From NCBI RefSeq assembly GCF_030238365.1, contig NZ_JASSOT010000055.1:62001-126000 (forward strand): 64,000 bases of DNA, in the 5' to 3' direction. The notes beneath the pieces are model-generated. The model was not told where the DNA came from and did not search any database. It saw nothing but the letters and a program-made list of their open reading frames with translations. Shown one piece after another: positions 35,530 through 43,886 of the stretch; position 1 is the first letter of the stretch, and each line of letters begins with the position of its first letter. Source of the DNA: Lelliottia wanjuensis. Lineage in GTDB: Bacteria; Pseudomonadota; Gammaproteobacteria; Enterobacterales; Enterobacteriaceae. The position numbers and the translations under genes were made by a program.

Positions 35530-36681
35530 TCAGTGTAATGATATATCCCATCGCTTAACAGCTGCCGCTGAAACAGGCACACAATCAGCGGCTTGTTCCT
35601 GAAGTTTGTGCCTGACTGTGGTATCGAATGCAGAGTCCCATGGATTAAATTTCCAGCTTTCCCGATAGGACTTTACAATCGTCTCAGGACAAAGAAAACT
35701 AAACTGGTTCGTTGTAAACATGGACACGGCACTCACCGCGTAATACTGTTCTGCCTTGATAATTTTCTTTTTCCATATGGCGCTGGCAAAAAACTCTTCC
35801 GGATATTCAGAAGATTTAATGATATAGCGGTGAACCGTGAAGTCACTTATCCCGGAGAGTTTGATAACAGAATGCGTAAACATAACCGGAATAACGGTTA
35901 TTTTAGTGGAGATGATTAGTAAAACCATCAGTGACACGATGAAAGAGGCGCTAATCTTCTTTAACATCTTATCATGCGTTCCCATCCGCAGGTACACGAG
36001 GCCCGGGAACAGGCTTAAGAAATACACCATGTATGAAATAAATGCCAGCCCGGTTATCGTCCAGAAGTTAACTTTTTCATCGGACGCGCTAATATTTCTG
36101 AATACGATCTCAAGCGGAAATACCTGTAAATGTGCCAGCAATGCGATACTCAGTGGAATGCCAAGGTAGAACTGGTATCGTCTTGTTCGTTTCACCTCAG
36201 CCCTTTTGCTCGACAGATCCTTCTCCAGATGCTTTCTGTTTATCAGGGCGGATACTACAACCGTCATCAGCCCTATACCAAACATAGATATCCATGCAGA
36301 ATTGTCTTTTACGCCCTGACTGAGGTCCAGTGCATAATAAAAAATATAAATAAATGTCGTCGGAAATAATCCGGCAATCATCAGCACAGATAAGAAATTA
36401 GTTTTCATCTTATCATAACCCGGAAGATTATTGACATCCTGCGGAATAACAACAGCCATAAACACGGAGGATACAAAGAAAATGCTAAGCAGAAACAGTA
36501 ATGAAAGAATGACCGCACAGAAAATAAGAGCAAATATGCTTTGAATATTCATAACTTCAAAGAATACATCCAGCCTGTTTAGACGACTGAAATATCCCCA
36601 TATGACAAAGAGTGATACTGCAGTGATAACACCTGAGGGTGTCAAAACAGAAATTAACAGCACCCGCCATTTCTCATTCAT
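35530..36681 (-). CDS. Multi-pass membrane protein of unknown function (383 aa)
   Basis: Inner-membrane protein with about eight hydrophobic segments, e.g. VLLISVLTPSGVITAVSLFV, ALIFCAVILSLLFLLSIFF, LSVLMIAGLFPTTFIYIFYY and FIVSLMVLLIISTKITVIPV, and a roughly 120-residue C-terminal soluble tail with two or more cysteines. I do not recognise a family. It begins after a TTAAGGAAATTAA ribosome site. Its place next to a Tlde1-like effector relic makes an immunity or accessory role conceivable, but known Tlde1 immunity proteins are small periplasmic proteins, so this is weak. Confidence 0.65.
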   Translation of the reverse strand: MNEKWRVLLISVLTPSGVITAVSLFVIWGYFSRLNRLDVFFEVMNIQSIFALIFCAVILSLLFLLSIFFVSSVFMAVVIPQDVNNLPGYDKMKTNFLSVLMIAGLFPTTFIYIFYYALDLSQGVKDNSAWISMFGIGLMTVVVSALINRKHLEKDLSSKRAEVKRTRRYQFYLGIPLSIALLAHLQVFPLEIVFRNISASDEKVNFWTITGLAFISYMVYFLSLFPGLVYLRMGTHDKMLKKISASFIVSLMVLLIISTKITVIPVMFTHSVIKLSGISDFTVHRYIIKSSEYPEEFFASAIWKKKIIKAEQYYAVSAVSMFTTNQFSFLCPETIVKSYRESWKFNPWDSAFDTTVRHKLQEQAADCVPVSAAAVKRWDISLH

Positions 36682-36921
36682 TTAATTTCCTTAAGGTTTC
36701 ACTTATATCCGTAAATATTATCAGCTACACAACGTTAAGGCACCTACCGGATTTCAGTCAGGCTACCAAAAGTCAGTTCCCTTCTGTGAAAGTAATTTTT
36801 TTTCTACTTATTAAAATGTACGTTTGAAAAAGTAGACTCTCTGCGATACGCTTCATCTGTAGCATTACTCCGATTTTTTACCCAGCGCGCCGGACGGTCT
36901 CCGGCCTTCCCGGAGCCTGAG
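36682..36921. other. Intergenic region between divergent membrane protein and recombinase genes
   Basis: Should hold promoters for both directions. TTGAAA...TAGACT-like elements near 36825-36850 are possible but not convincing. Confidence 0.3.
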
Positions 36922-37920
36922 ATGACCCCACTGACGGATGACCATCCCGATACACAGCCCGCTCTGGCCTTCAGGGATCAGGAGTTCCTGCCGGCGCTGG
37001 CCGGGAATGACGCTGTGCTTAACCCGGCCCGGGCCTATTTGCTATCACTCAATTCCCCGCGCAGTCGTCAGACCATGGCCTCGTTCCTTGGTATAGTCGC
37101 CGGTATGCTGGGTGCCGGCTCACTCGATACCTGCAGCTGGGGCAGTCTGCGGCGTCATCATGTGATGGGGATTACTGAACTGCTGCGCGACACCGGCCGG
37201 GCCACGGCCACGGTCAACACCTATCTCTCGGCACTGAAAGGCGTGGCCAAGGAAGCCTGGATGCTGAAGCTGATGGATGTCGAGAGTTTCCAGCACATCA
37301 GGGCCGTGCGGAATTTGCGCGGCAGCCGGCTTCCGCGCGGTCGCGCGCTACCGACAGAGGAAATCCGCCAGCTTTTCCAAGTCTGCGATGCGGACAGCAG
37401 CTGTCAGGGGGCGCGTGACGCAGCCCTGCTGGCGGTGATCCTCGGCTGTGGTCTGCGCCGTTCCGAAGCGGTAGGCCTTAGAATAAGTGACATTGTCACG
37501 CAGGGGCGGGCGCTGAAAGTGCTTGGTAAAGGCAACAAGGAAAGGCTGGCGTACATGCCGGCCGGGACCTGGCAGAGGCTGATGCACTGGACCGAACAGG
37601 TGCGCGGTGCAGGCCCCGGTCCGTTGTTCACCCGAATCCGACGTTTCGACACACTGACCCTCGACCGGCTGACCGATCAGGCGGTATACCATATTCTGCA
37701 CGTGCGTCAGCGCCAGGCCGGAATTGAGAAATGCGCACCGCACGATTTACGACGGACCTTTGCAACGGCGATGCTGGATAATGGCGAAGATCTTATTACC
37801 GTTAAAGATGCGATGGGTCATGCCAGCGTCACCACCACCCAACAGTACGACCGGCGCGGCGAAGAGCGGCTGCGTGCAGCCCGAGATAGGTTGACTTTGA
37901 TCTCTCACTTATCAACGTAG
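36922..37920 (+). CDS. Tyrosine recombinase/integrase (332 aa)
   Basis: Phage-integrase-family recombinase. The SAM-like N-terminal domain spans about residues 30-130 (LNSPRSRQTMASFLGIVAGM, TVNTYLSALKGVAKEAW). The catalytic domain has GCGLRRSEAVGLRISDI (Arg I), VLGKGNKERLAYMP (Lys), KCAPHDLRRTFATAML (H-x-x-R), AMGHASVTTTQQYDRR (His and Tyr nucleophile). The residues are all present, so it could be active. It is typical of recombinases found on enterobacterial plasmids and transposon-like units. No integron cassette or att site was recognised next to it. Confidence 0.88.
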   Translation: MTPLTDDHPDTQPALAFRDQEFLPALAGNDAVLNPARAYLLSLNSPRSRQTMASFLGIVAGMLGAGSLDTCSWGSLRRHHVMGITELLRDTGRATATVNTYLSALKGVAKEAWMLKLMDVESFQHIRAVRNLRGSRLPRGRALPTEEIRQLFQVCDADSSCQGARDAALLAVILGCGLRRSEAVGLRISDIVTQGRALKVLGKGNKERLAYMPAGTWQRLMHWTEQVRGAGPGPLFTRIRRFDTLTLDRLTDQAVYHILHVRQRQAGIEKCAPHDLRRTFATAMLDNGEDLITVKDAMGHASVTTTQQYDRRGEERLRAARDRLTLISHLST

Positions 37921-37976
37921 TGATTTGCCACTGAGTCTAGACGCGGAGTCTCTGGAACGAATGGGGTGACTTATAA

Positions 37977-38093
37977 ATGGAGAATGTTACAAGTGGACTA
38001 CTATTGGGCGTGCCAGGATCTATTGCGCCAGAGGGTAGAATTCACACAAACGTGGAAGGTGCAACAGCCCTTAATGGGACTTTTAAAAGATAG
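37977..38093 (+). CDS. Possible 38-aa remnant ORF
   Basis: A short frame MENVTSGLLLGVPGSIAPEG, ending ATALNGTFKR. It is in the gap between the recombinase and an IprA-like regulator. It resembles a beta-rich C-terminal tail, possibly a scrap of a surface protein; there is no clear ribosome site. May be chance. Confidence 0.2.
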   Translation: MENVTSGLLLGVPGSIAPEGRIHTNVEGATALNGTFKR

Positions 38094-38209
38094 TAAGGAA
38101 AGTAGAAGTTAGTCAGTTGTGGACATACGTGCCTCCTTGTTTATTCAAAAAAAATTCACCTCATCAAGAAACTCAGGCTATAATATTACAAGTCTCTTCT
38201 CAATTTTAG

Positions 38210-38824
38210 ATGAAAATGAAACCGCAATCACATATTCAATCGCTTATAAATTTGTTATCCAATAAAAACAATATAGTCATTGAAAAAGACAAAAGGACTA
38301 TTTCTTTTGAACGCCTTACAGTATCTGTATGTTTTATTCTTCATAAAGGTAATATAGCCGCCTTCAGACCTGACGATCAATTGCTAATGCGATATGCAAG
38401 CGCACCGATTATAATTGGTATTAACGAATTTATAGATTTCAACCATCAATTCATCATTCAAGCCAATGGAGAGATAGCTTATGAACTTATCCCCCTGGAG
38501 GAGGTAATGAAGAGAGTTGAAAGCCTGAATCTTTGGGAGAACTTATCCTACATCCTAATGTATAACATGAAGTTAATGGTTAATGATCATTCGAAGGCAG
38601 TCGGAAGGGGAACATACGAAATCATACGATCCTCCATTATAGAACTGATGGCACAGACAGATGACATAAAAACAAAAATAAATGCATGTGATTATATTCA
38701 GTCCCGTACTAATATATCCAGAAGTCGCATAATGTCTATTTTGAAGGATTTAAAAGAGGGAGGCTATATCGATATAGAAAAAGGCAGACTCATAAATATC
38801 AACCAGTTGCCTCTAAAATATTGA
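38210..38824 (+). CDS. IprA-like winged-helix regulator (204 aa)
   Basis: AT-rich gene for a CRP-fold-like regulator resembling the IprA/YaiV family. The N-terminal part is a beta-roll-like sensor (FERLTVSVCFILHKGNIAAF, DQLLMRYASAPIIIGINEF); a long helix follows, and the C-terminal winged helix is CDYIQSRTNISRSRIMSIL then DLKEGGYIDIEKGRLIN. The start at 38210 has only a weak ribosome site. It stands 2.8 kb from the fimbrial operon; related regulators are often found near adhesin genes, but direct control here is only a suggestion. Confidence 0.68.
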   Translation: MKMKPQSHIQSLINLLSNKNNIVIEKDKRTISFERLTVSVCFILHKGNIAAFRPDDQLLMRYASAPIIIGINEFIDFNHQFIIQANGEIAYELIPLEEVMKRVESLNLWENLSYILMYNMKLMVNDHSKAVGRGTYEIIRSSIIELMAQTDDIKTKINACDYIQSRTNISRSRIMSILKDLKEGGYIDIEKGRLININQLPLKY

Positions 38825-38836
38825 GTCTCGTCACTA

Positions 38837-39350
<514 letters not shown>

Positions 39351-39463
39351 TTTTTAACTTAATGTAACGTAAGGGAAAAGTAGCGTTATGTGAGATATGT
39401 AGATTTAGAAGCTATATACATTGCAATACACAACCAAAAAAAGGCCGCTAAGCGGCTTTCTGA

Positions 39464-39751
39464 TTAATACTCCGGAAGCGAGCCGAGGTTATCTCTAGTT
39501 GTCCAATCAGCAACTGTTTTCAGATAATAAATACCATCAACAGGGTCAATTATTACAAGAGCGCCACGCTCATAATTTCCGTTTCCGGTAGCAACTGCTG
39601 TAATAAATTCATCAGTACGTCGGTAAATTCTATTTACAACCTCCTGTCGACTCCAATAAATAAAACTGCATCCATTCTGAGCAACTTTCAATTGTTCAAT
39701 ATGCGAATGGGTTGAATCATAATGCACGGCATATACATAATAAGTAGACAT
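39464..39751 (-). CDS. DUF3892-like small protein (95 aa)
   Basis: Starts MSTYYVYAVHYDSTHSHIEQ; the segments VSRQEVVxxI-like SRQEVVNRIYRRTDEF, ITAVATGNGNYERGALVIID and YYLKTVADWTTRDNLGSLPE match the DUF3892 pattern as I recall it. The start is set nine codons inside the longest frame because the upstream residues MLYIYKFFC are hydrophobic and unlike the family. AT-rich and monocistronic. Function unknown. Confidence 0.6.
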   Translation of the reverse strand: MSTYYVYAVHYDSTHSHIEQLKVAQNGCSFIYWSRQEVVNRIYRRTDEFITAVATGNGNYERGALVIIDPVDGIYYLKTVADWTTRDNLGSLPEY

Positions 39752-39907
39752 ACAAAAAAACTTATAGATATACAGCAATATTACTGCCGCACTGTTATAA
39801 CTTAATGAAGTTTAAAAGCATCAAGCAGGACATCAATTTAAATCGAGCATCTCAAAATTACAAAAATTATTAATTAATTACCAAACGCGTAAGCATTTAA
39901 CACTTCT

Positions 39908-40265
39908 TCATATCCCACCTCTAATCCCCTCCAACCGTGCTTTTTGTTCCTCACTCATCGCCACATCTACATCACCATGCTCCAGCAGGTATGTGCCAAA
40001 ACTCATCATGCAAGCCACAGCCGGATCTATCTTGTTGGGCGCTTTAATCTTGTTCGGTTTAATGTTGTGGTTCGTGCCAACCATCATCACCACGTTACCC
40101 ATAGCCCAGGCCAACACAGGATCCCCGTTGTGCTCAATGCGCTTACGGGCGGCGAACACCTCCAAGCTTTTTGCTACCGGGTTAAATCGGGCGAACGTTT
40201 GCGGGAATGGCTCGACGTCCAGTCCGTATGCGGACGGTAAGGAAAACCGGGCGATCAGTGGCGGC
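39908..40265 (-). pseudogene. Phage terminase large subunit, C-terminal fragment
   Basis: The reading SLEVFAARKRIEHNGDPVLA, WAMGNVVMMVGTNHNIKPNK and APNKIDPAVACMMSFGTYLL is the nuclease-domain end of HK97-type terminases (pattern GNPVLxWxxGNV...KIDPxVAxxMAxG). It ends at a natural stop at 39908, while the N-terminal ATPase is missing; the upstream junction is at about 40265. Confidence 0.72.
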
Positions 40266-40418
40266 TCACATCTGAGTGCCACCATTAAAGATATACATAA
40301 GGAAATTTTAGTAAACAGTCCAAAAGATTCCAAAACAGCAACAAACAATTACGAACTAATAATTTACAAAGTCTCGCCTATCATATTCACTAATCGTTTT
40401 GATTAAGGAGACTTTATT

Positions 40419-40892
40419 ATGGATACAGATATTAAAAAGCTGCTGTTTGTTCAGCAACGCCTACAAATACTTCATTTAGGAAAGCACTACGGAGAATTTA
40501 CCGATAGCTATCTATATGCTTGGGAGCGCGGGGTTTATCCTTTCTTTGACGGCACAGACGGTAGCGTAGATAAAAAACCACACGAACTTTATCAAGATTT
40601 ATTTAGAATTTCAGAAGGCGAAGTTGAATTTATAATAAAACGTTTTAATAAAGCTTACGATGACAACGAAAAATTAACTTTTTATGGTCTGGAAGATGAA
40701 TTACATGTTTACAGTCACAGTACCTCAGGATGGACTAGAGGGAAATTATTGCGTATAAGTCGATATCTATTTCTTGAAGAGGAATATGATAAATCATTCT
40801 GGAATAAATTAACAGAGAATGGTTCATGTCCCGCAGAAGCTCATAGTATTCGCAAGGAATTTATTAGAGAGTCTGATATCTATTTTTACTAA
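40419..40892 (+). CDS. YfbU-like protein (157 aa)
   Basis: AT-rich intact gene with ribosome site AAGGAG. It resembles the YfbU family: an N-terminal helical part (KLLFVQQRLQILHLGKHYGE), an acidic centre (SEGEVEFIIKRFNKAYDDNE) and the strand-turn segment KLTFYGLEDELHVYSHSTSG. YfbU proteins are of uncertain function, one having been linked to cell death regulation. Resemblance is moderate; treat as hypothetical. It lies among phage scraps. Confidence 0.5.
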   Translation: MDTDIKKLLFVQQRLQILHLGKHYGEFTDSYLYAWERGVYPFFDGTDGSVDKKPHELYQDLFRISEGEVEFIIKRFNKAYDDNEKLTFYGLEDELHVYSHSTSGWTRGKLLRISRYLFLEEEYDKSFWNKLTENGSCPAEAHSIRKEFIRESDIYFY

Positions 40893-40981
40893 TATATCGG
40901 TCTGAGCAAATCATGCCGTTTCCCAGAAAGTCACTTCTTTTCATCAAGTAGAAAGTCCCTTATGCCGCACTTTTGCCGCGT

Positions 40982-41150
40982 TTATTCCTTTCCTAACATC
41001 ACCACTTCACCAGCATCATTGATGCCGATCAGCTCGTCCGTAACCAATTTGTCAAACCACCTGTGAAACGATCTACGGGCCTTTTCTCCTAACATGGCTT
41101 CCGTATCATCCCGGAGTAACGAGCGGTTGCATGGCTCACCTTTGGCCTTG
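40982..41150 (-). pseudogene. Phage gene fragment, C-terminal end
   Basis: The minus strand reads [20 protein letters not shown] then GEKARRSFHRWFDKLVTDEL and INDAGEVVMLGKE before a stop at 40982-40984. It looks like the conserved end of a phage DNA-binding or replication protein; I cannot name it. The N-terminal part is absent. Confidence 0.4.
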
Positions 41151-41159
41151 CGGCTGCGG

Positions 41160-41305
41160 ATGTTGTTGTACCCATGTCATCGTGGAAAGACTAACATCCA
41201 TAGCCTTAGCTGCGACATAAACGTTATCATTTTGATCGACAACCAACTGAGCGGATTCGCGTTTGAAATCAGGACTGAAGTTTTTTCATTGCAGCAACTG
41301 TGTTG
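41160..41305 (-). pseudogene. IS911-like OrfA fragment
   Basis: The minus strand reads [20 protein letters not shown] followed by [17 protein letters not shown], the N-terminal helix-turn-helix of IS3-family OrfA of the IS911 group. A frame disruption precedes it and no orfB follows. Confidence 0.6.
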
Positions 41306-41671
41306 CTCTGAGGTAAACCTAACACCTCTGTTCAGGTGGCCAAATTCAGTGTGCCACTACACATGCCATTTCCAGGATGAAGTTTGTAAGTGGTTTATGG
41401 CGAATCTCTGCAGCGGTATCGACAAGCGCCCTCAAAGATTCCTTGGCTCTAGGGTTAAGTTGATCATCTGATTTCATGAGTGCACTCATGAAATTGAAAA
41501 TGGGTTACAGTCAATTTAACCGTAGATAATAATTATAGCCCGCCATAAGACGGGCTAACGTAACAACATGTTCGATTTAGATTGATACATTATAGGTATA
41601 ATCAACATCAGTCTGTTGATTACATTGTTTATTCATCTGTGTACCAAAAACTTATTCACAGTTTAAACAAT
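41306..41671. other. Gap at 3' side of fimbrial operon
   Basis: No gene recognised. It holds the end of the IS relic and the downstream side of the last pilin gene. No strong terminator was found. Confidence 0.35.
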
Positions 41672-42205
41672 TTAAAGACGCTCAATCTGAACCGTGAGAT
41701 TGCCGCTAACATGACCCTCGGTCGGTTTTTGTTCAGTTCCTTTTAGTGATACCACCTGCATAGTAATACGCTGCAAATCCAGCGCCGATACGGTTTTCCT
41801 GATATCAAGGAATTTACCGTGCATATCAAATATGCCAATACCTACGCCCTTTGCTGCCTGAGACGAAGTATCTATGTTTGCTAAGACGCTCCCCTCACCA
41901 GCGTCAGGTGTGCCCACAAATCGGTAGGCCATACGATCTGCCAAGACTAATGCATAACACTCACTGCTGCCGGAAATACTCAGATTAATAGGATTTTTCG
42001 GGATGGTATTCCCCCCCTGCCATGGCAACGCATCGAGATCGATAGTGTCTAAAGCGATGGTGGTTGGATTCATATTTACTTCGCAACCGGTCGGCCCACT
42101 GGTGGCGTCACCCGTAATGGACAGCGTGGCGGAAACATCTTCAGCCTGCGCTGCAAATCCCGTCATCAGAGAGGAGAGTATTAATACAGAGTAGAAAATT
42201 TTCAT
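41672..42205 (-). CDS. Fimbrial subunit, minor pilin (177 aa)
   Basis: Secreted pilin of the chaperone-usher type. Signal peptide MKIFYSVLILSSLMTGFAAQA then mature EDVSATLSITG. The pilin fold shows a cysteine pair (GPTGCEVNM and SSECYALVL), a GVGIGIFD strand, and the C-terminal pattern GHVSGNLTVQIERL that binds the chaperone. The start at 42205 (MKIF) is chosen because the signal sequence begins there. It is similar to the neighbour at 42273-42815, evidently a duplicate, and is the last gene of the operon, behind a hairpin. Confidence 0.85.
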   Translation of the reverse strand: MKIFYSVLILSSLMTGFAAQAEDVSATLSITGDATSGPTGCEVNMNPTTIALDTIDLDALPWQGGNTIPKNPINLSISGSSECYALVLADRMAYRFVGTPDAGEGSVLANIDTSSQAAKGVGIGIFDMHGKFLDIRKTVSALDLQRITMQVVSLKGTEQKPTEGHVSGNLTVQIERL

Positions 42206-42240
42206 GGTGTTCTCGGTAATTGTCAGGACACGCGGAATAG

Positions 42241-42270
42241 AATTCCCCATCGTGTAAACGATGGGGAATT
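42241..42270 (-). terminator. Perfect hairpin between the two pilin genes
   Basis: AATTCCCCATCG and CGATGGGGAATT form a 12-bp perfect stem with a six-base loop, placed between the major pilin stop and the minor pilin start. No long T-run follows. It probably stabilises the major-pilin mRNA or causes partial termination so that the minor subunit is less abundant. Confidence 0.7.
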
Positions 42271-42272
42271 TA

Positions 42273-42815
42273 TTACAGGCGTTCGATCTGAATGGTCAGC
42301 GAACCCTGTACAGAGCCGGCAGTTGCTGTCTGGCTTGCCAGTTTCACCATGCCCAAGCCTAAATGAGAGACACCTGGTGTCGCTGTCATTGTATCCTTGT
42401 TAATGAGTAGATTCTGACCCGCATTGTCATATAGAGCAATACCGATACCGCTTGCCGCGCCTTCACCCGTCGCCGTGTTCGCCAGGACGCTGCCCATTGC
42501 GCTATCTGCAGTCCCGAGGAATTTGTAGGCAATTTTACCCTGAGAAACCAGGTCTGCGCACTGCTCATCGCCAGTGACGGTCAGGTCCACAGTATTCATC
42601 GGCGTCGTAGTAGTCCCCTGAGTCACCAGGGTGGAAATATCAGCGTGTAGATTGATTGAAGACTGACCCAGGTTAACGGTGCAAGGTGACAGAGATGGGG
42701 TAACTGTGCCGGAAACGGTCAGGGTTGCTGAAACGTCATCAGGGTTGGTTGAAGCCTGAGCTGCGCCCATCACAAACAATGCGGAGACAGCCAGTCCTAA
42801 AATTGACTTTTTCAT
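42273..42815 (-). CDS. Major fimbrial subunit (180 aa)
   Basis: Pilin with signal peptide MKKSILGLAVSALFVMGAAQA and mature start STNPDDVSATLTVSG. Disulfide-forming cysteines lie in LSPCTVNLG and GDEQCADLV; GIGIALYDNAGQNLL and the C-terminal GSVQGSLTIQIERL are typical. It is directly downstream of the tip-protein gene and followed by a stable hairpin, as expected of the most abundant subunit. Exported by Sec, folded by the chaperone at 46347-47054 and assembled by the usher at 43887-46337. Confidence 0.88.
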   Translation of the reverse strand: MKKSILGLAVSALFVMGAAQASTNPDDVSATLTVSGTVTPSLSPCTVNLGQSSINLHADISTLVTQGTTTTPMNTVDLTVTGDEQCADLVSQGKIAYKFLGTADSAMGSVLANTATGEGAASGIGIALYDNAGQNLLINKDTMTATPGVSHLGLGMVKLASQTATAGSVQGSLTIQIERL

Positions 42816-42901
42816 TAAAAATATCCTTATAGGTGTGTATCTTAATAAAAGAGGCGAAGTCTTCTCATTTCAGAATGAAAAAAGAAACCTTCCCTATTTC
42901 G

Positions 42902-43876
42902 TTATAAATAATTAATTCTCAGCGTAATTTGGGCTTTCACTTTCCCTTCGCTGACGGGTTGATCCGTTTTTGCATAGCGAACCGACAGCGGAACCGGGAT
43001 ATTCATCTGCTGCACGGGCAATGCCATATCGATGGGCTGGAAAGGGGTCATCACGCTGCCGTTATAGAGCATTTCGATGCCCACGCCGGAGGCCGGGTTT
43101 TCGGGTGCGACATTTTTAAATACGGTGATATTTTGTGGCCCGGTAGCACCTTCGATATTGATGCTGGCCCGGGTGGTGTTCATGCACTGCAGATTCACGC
43201 CGACCGGATAGTTTTTCTTCATCGCGCTGCTGGCCAGATCCTTCACATTAATCGGCGGTAATTCGATTTGCGGCTGGTCGACCAGAATTTCACAGTGGGC
43301 TCTGGCGGCTAACACCGTCATCACCAGGTTCACCACCAGAGAATTATCATTCAGCGAGACCAGGGACGGCAGGCGAATGGTCATCGTGCCGCCCTGAATA
43401 ATGCCGGTCTTGATTACTTCAATGCGCAATTTAATATCATCAGTGCTGACCGGATGCGTCGGGACCTCCGAAAAAGGCGTGTTAAAAGGTAATACCCACT
43501 CTTTTCTTGCCCTACCCGGCTGGTCATAGATAACCGTAATTCTTACACCGACGCCCGGCAGCGAAGTGCTGTAAATATGATCCCCGCTTTGCGCCGTGCT
43601 CATTCTGCCGTTCAGGATGCGCTGTACCTTCCCCTGGCACGCCGGAGCGATCGCATGATGCGACCCGGTCAGTTGCGCGAGGGATTTTTCGTTCACCGAC
43701 AAAACTGTCCCCACCGGCGCGGTGCCCGCTTTGTCCGGCAATTGAACGGTTAACGGGATCGTCAGATTTAACGGCGCCTGACGCTCCTGGCTCTGGCAGT
43801 CATGCGCGCGGGCGGTTAACGCAACGGCGCTTAACATCATGACGGTGGCGATTCGCCAGCAGGAAAAAGGTTTCAT
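42902..43876 (-). CDS. Fimbrial tip protein / adhesin (324 aa)
   Basis: Larger secreted fimbrial protein with signal peptide MKPFSCWRIATVMMLSAVALTARA. The length, about twice that of a pilin, suggests a two-domain tip: N-terminal receptor part (about 25-190) and C-terminal pilin-like part starting near AHCEILVDQPQIELPP, ending KVKAQITLRINYL. Cysteines occur in pairs. It lies between usher and major pilin genes, the usual place for tip genes in alpha- and related fimbriae. The receptor cannot be predicted. Confidence 0.8.
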   Translation of the reverse strand: MKPFSCWRIATVMMLSAVALTARAHDCQSQERQAPLNLTIPLTVQLPDKAGTAPVGTVLSVNEKSLAQLTGSHHAIAPACQGKVQRILNGRMSTAQSGDHIYSTSLPGVGVRITVIYDQPGRARKEWVLPFNTPFSEVPTHPVSTDDIKLRIEVIKTGIIQGGTMTIRLPSLVSLNDNSLVVNLVMTVLAARAHCEILVDQPQIELPPINVKDLASSAMKKNYPVGVNLQCMNTTRASINIEGATGPQNITVFKNVAPENPASGVGIEMLYNGSVMTPFQPIDMALPVQQMNIPVPLSVRYAKTDQPVSEGKVKAQITLRINYL

Positions 43877-43886
43877 CGGGCGCTCC

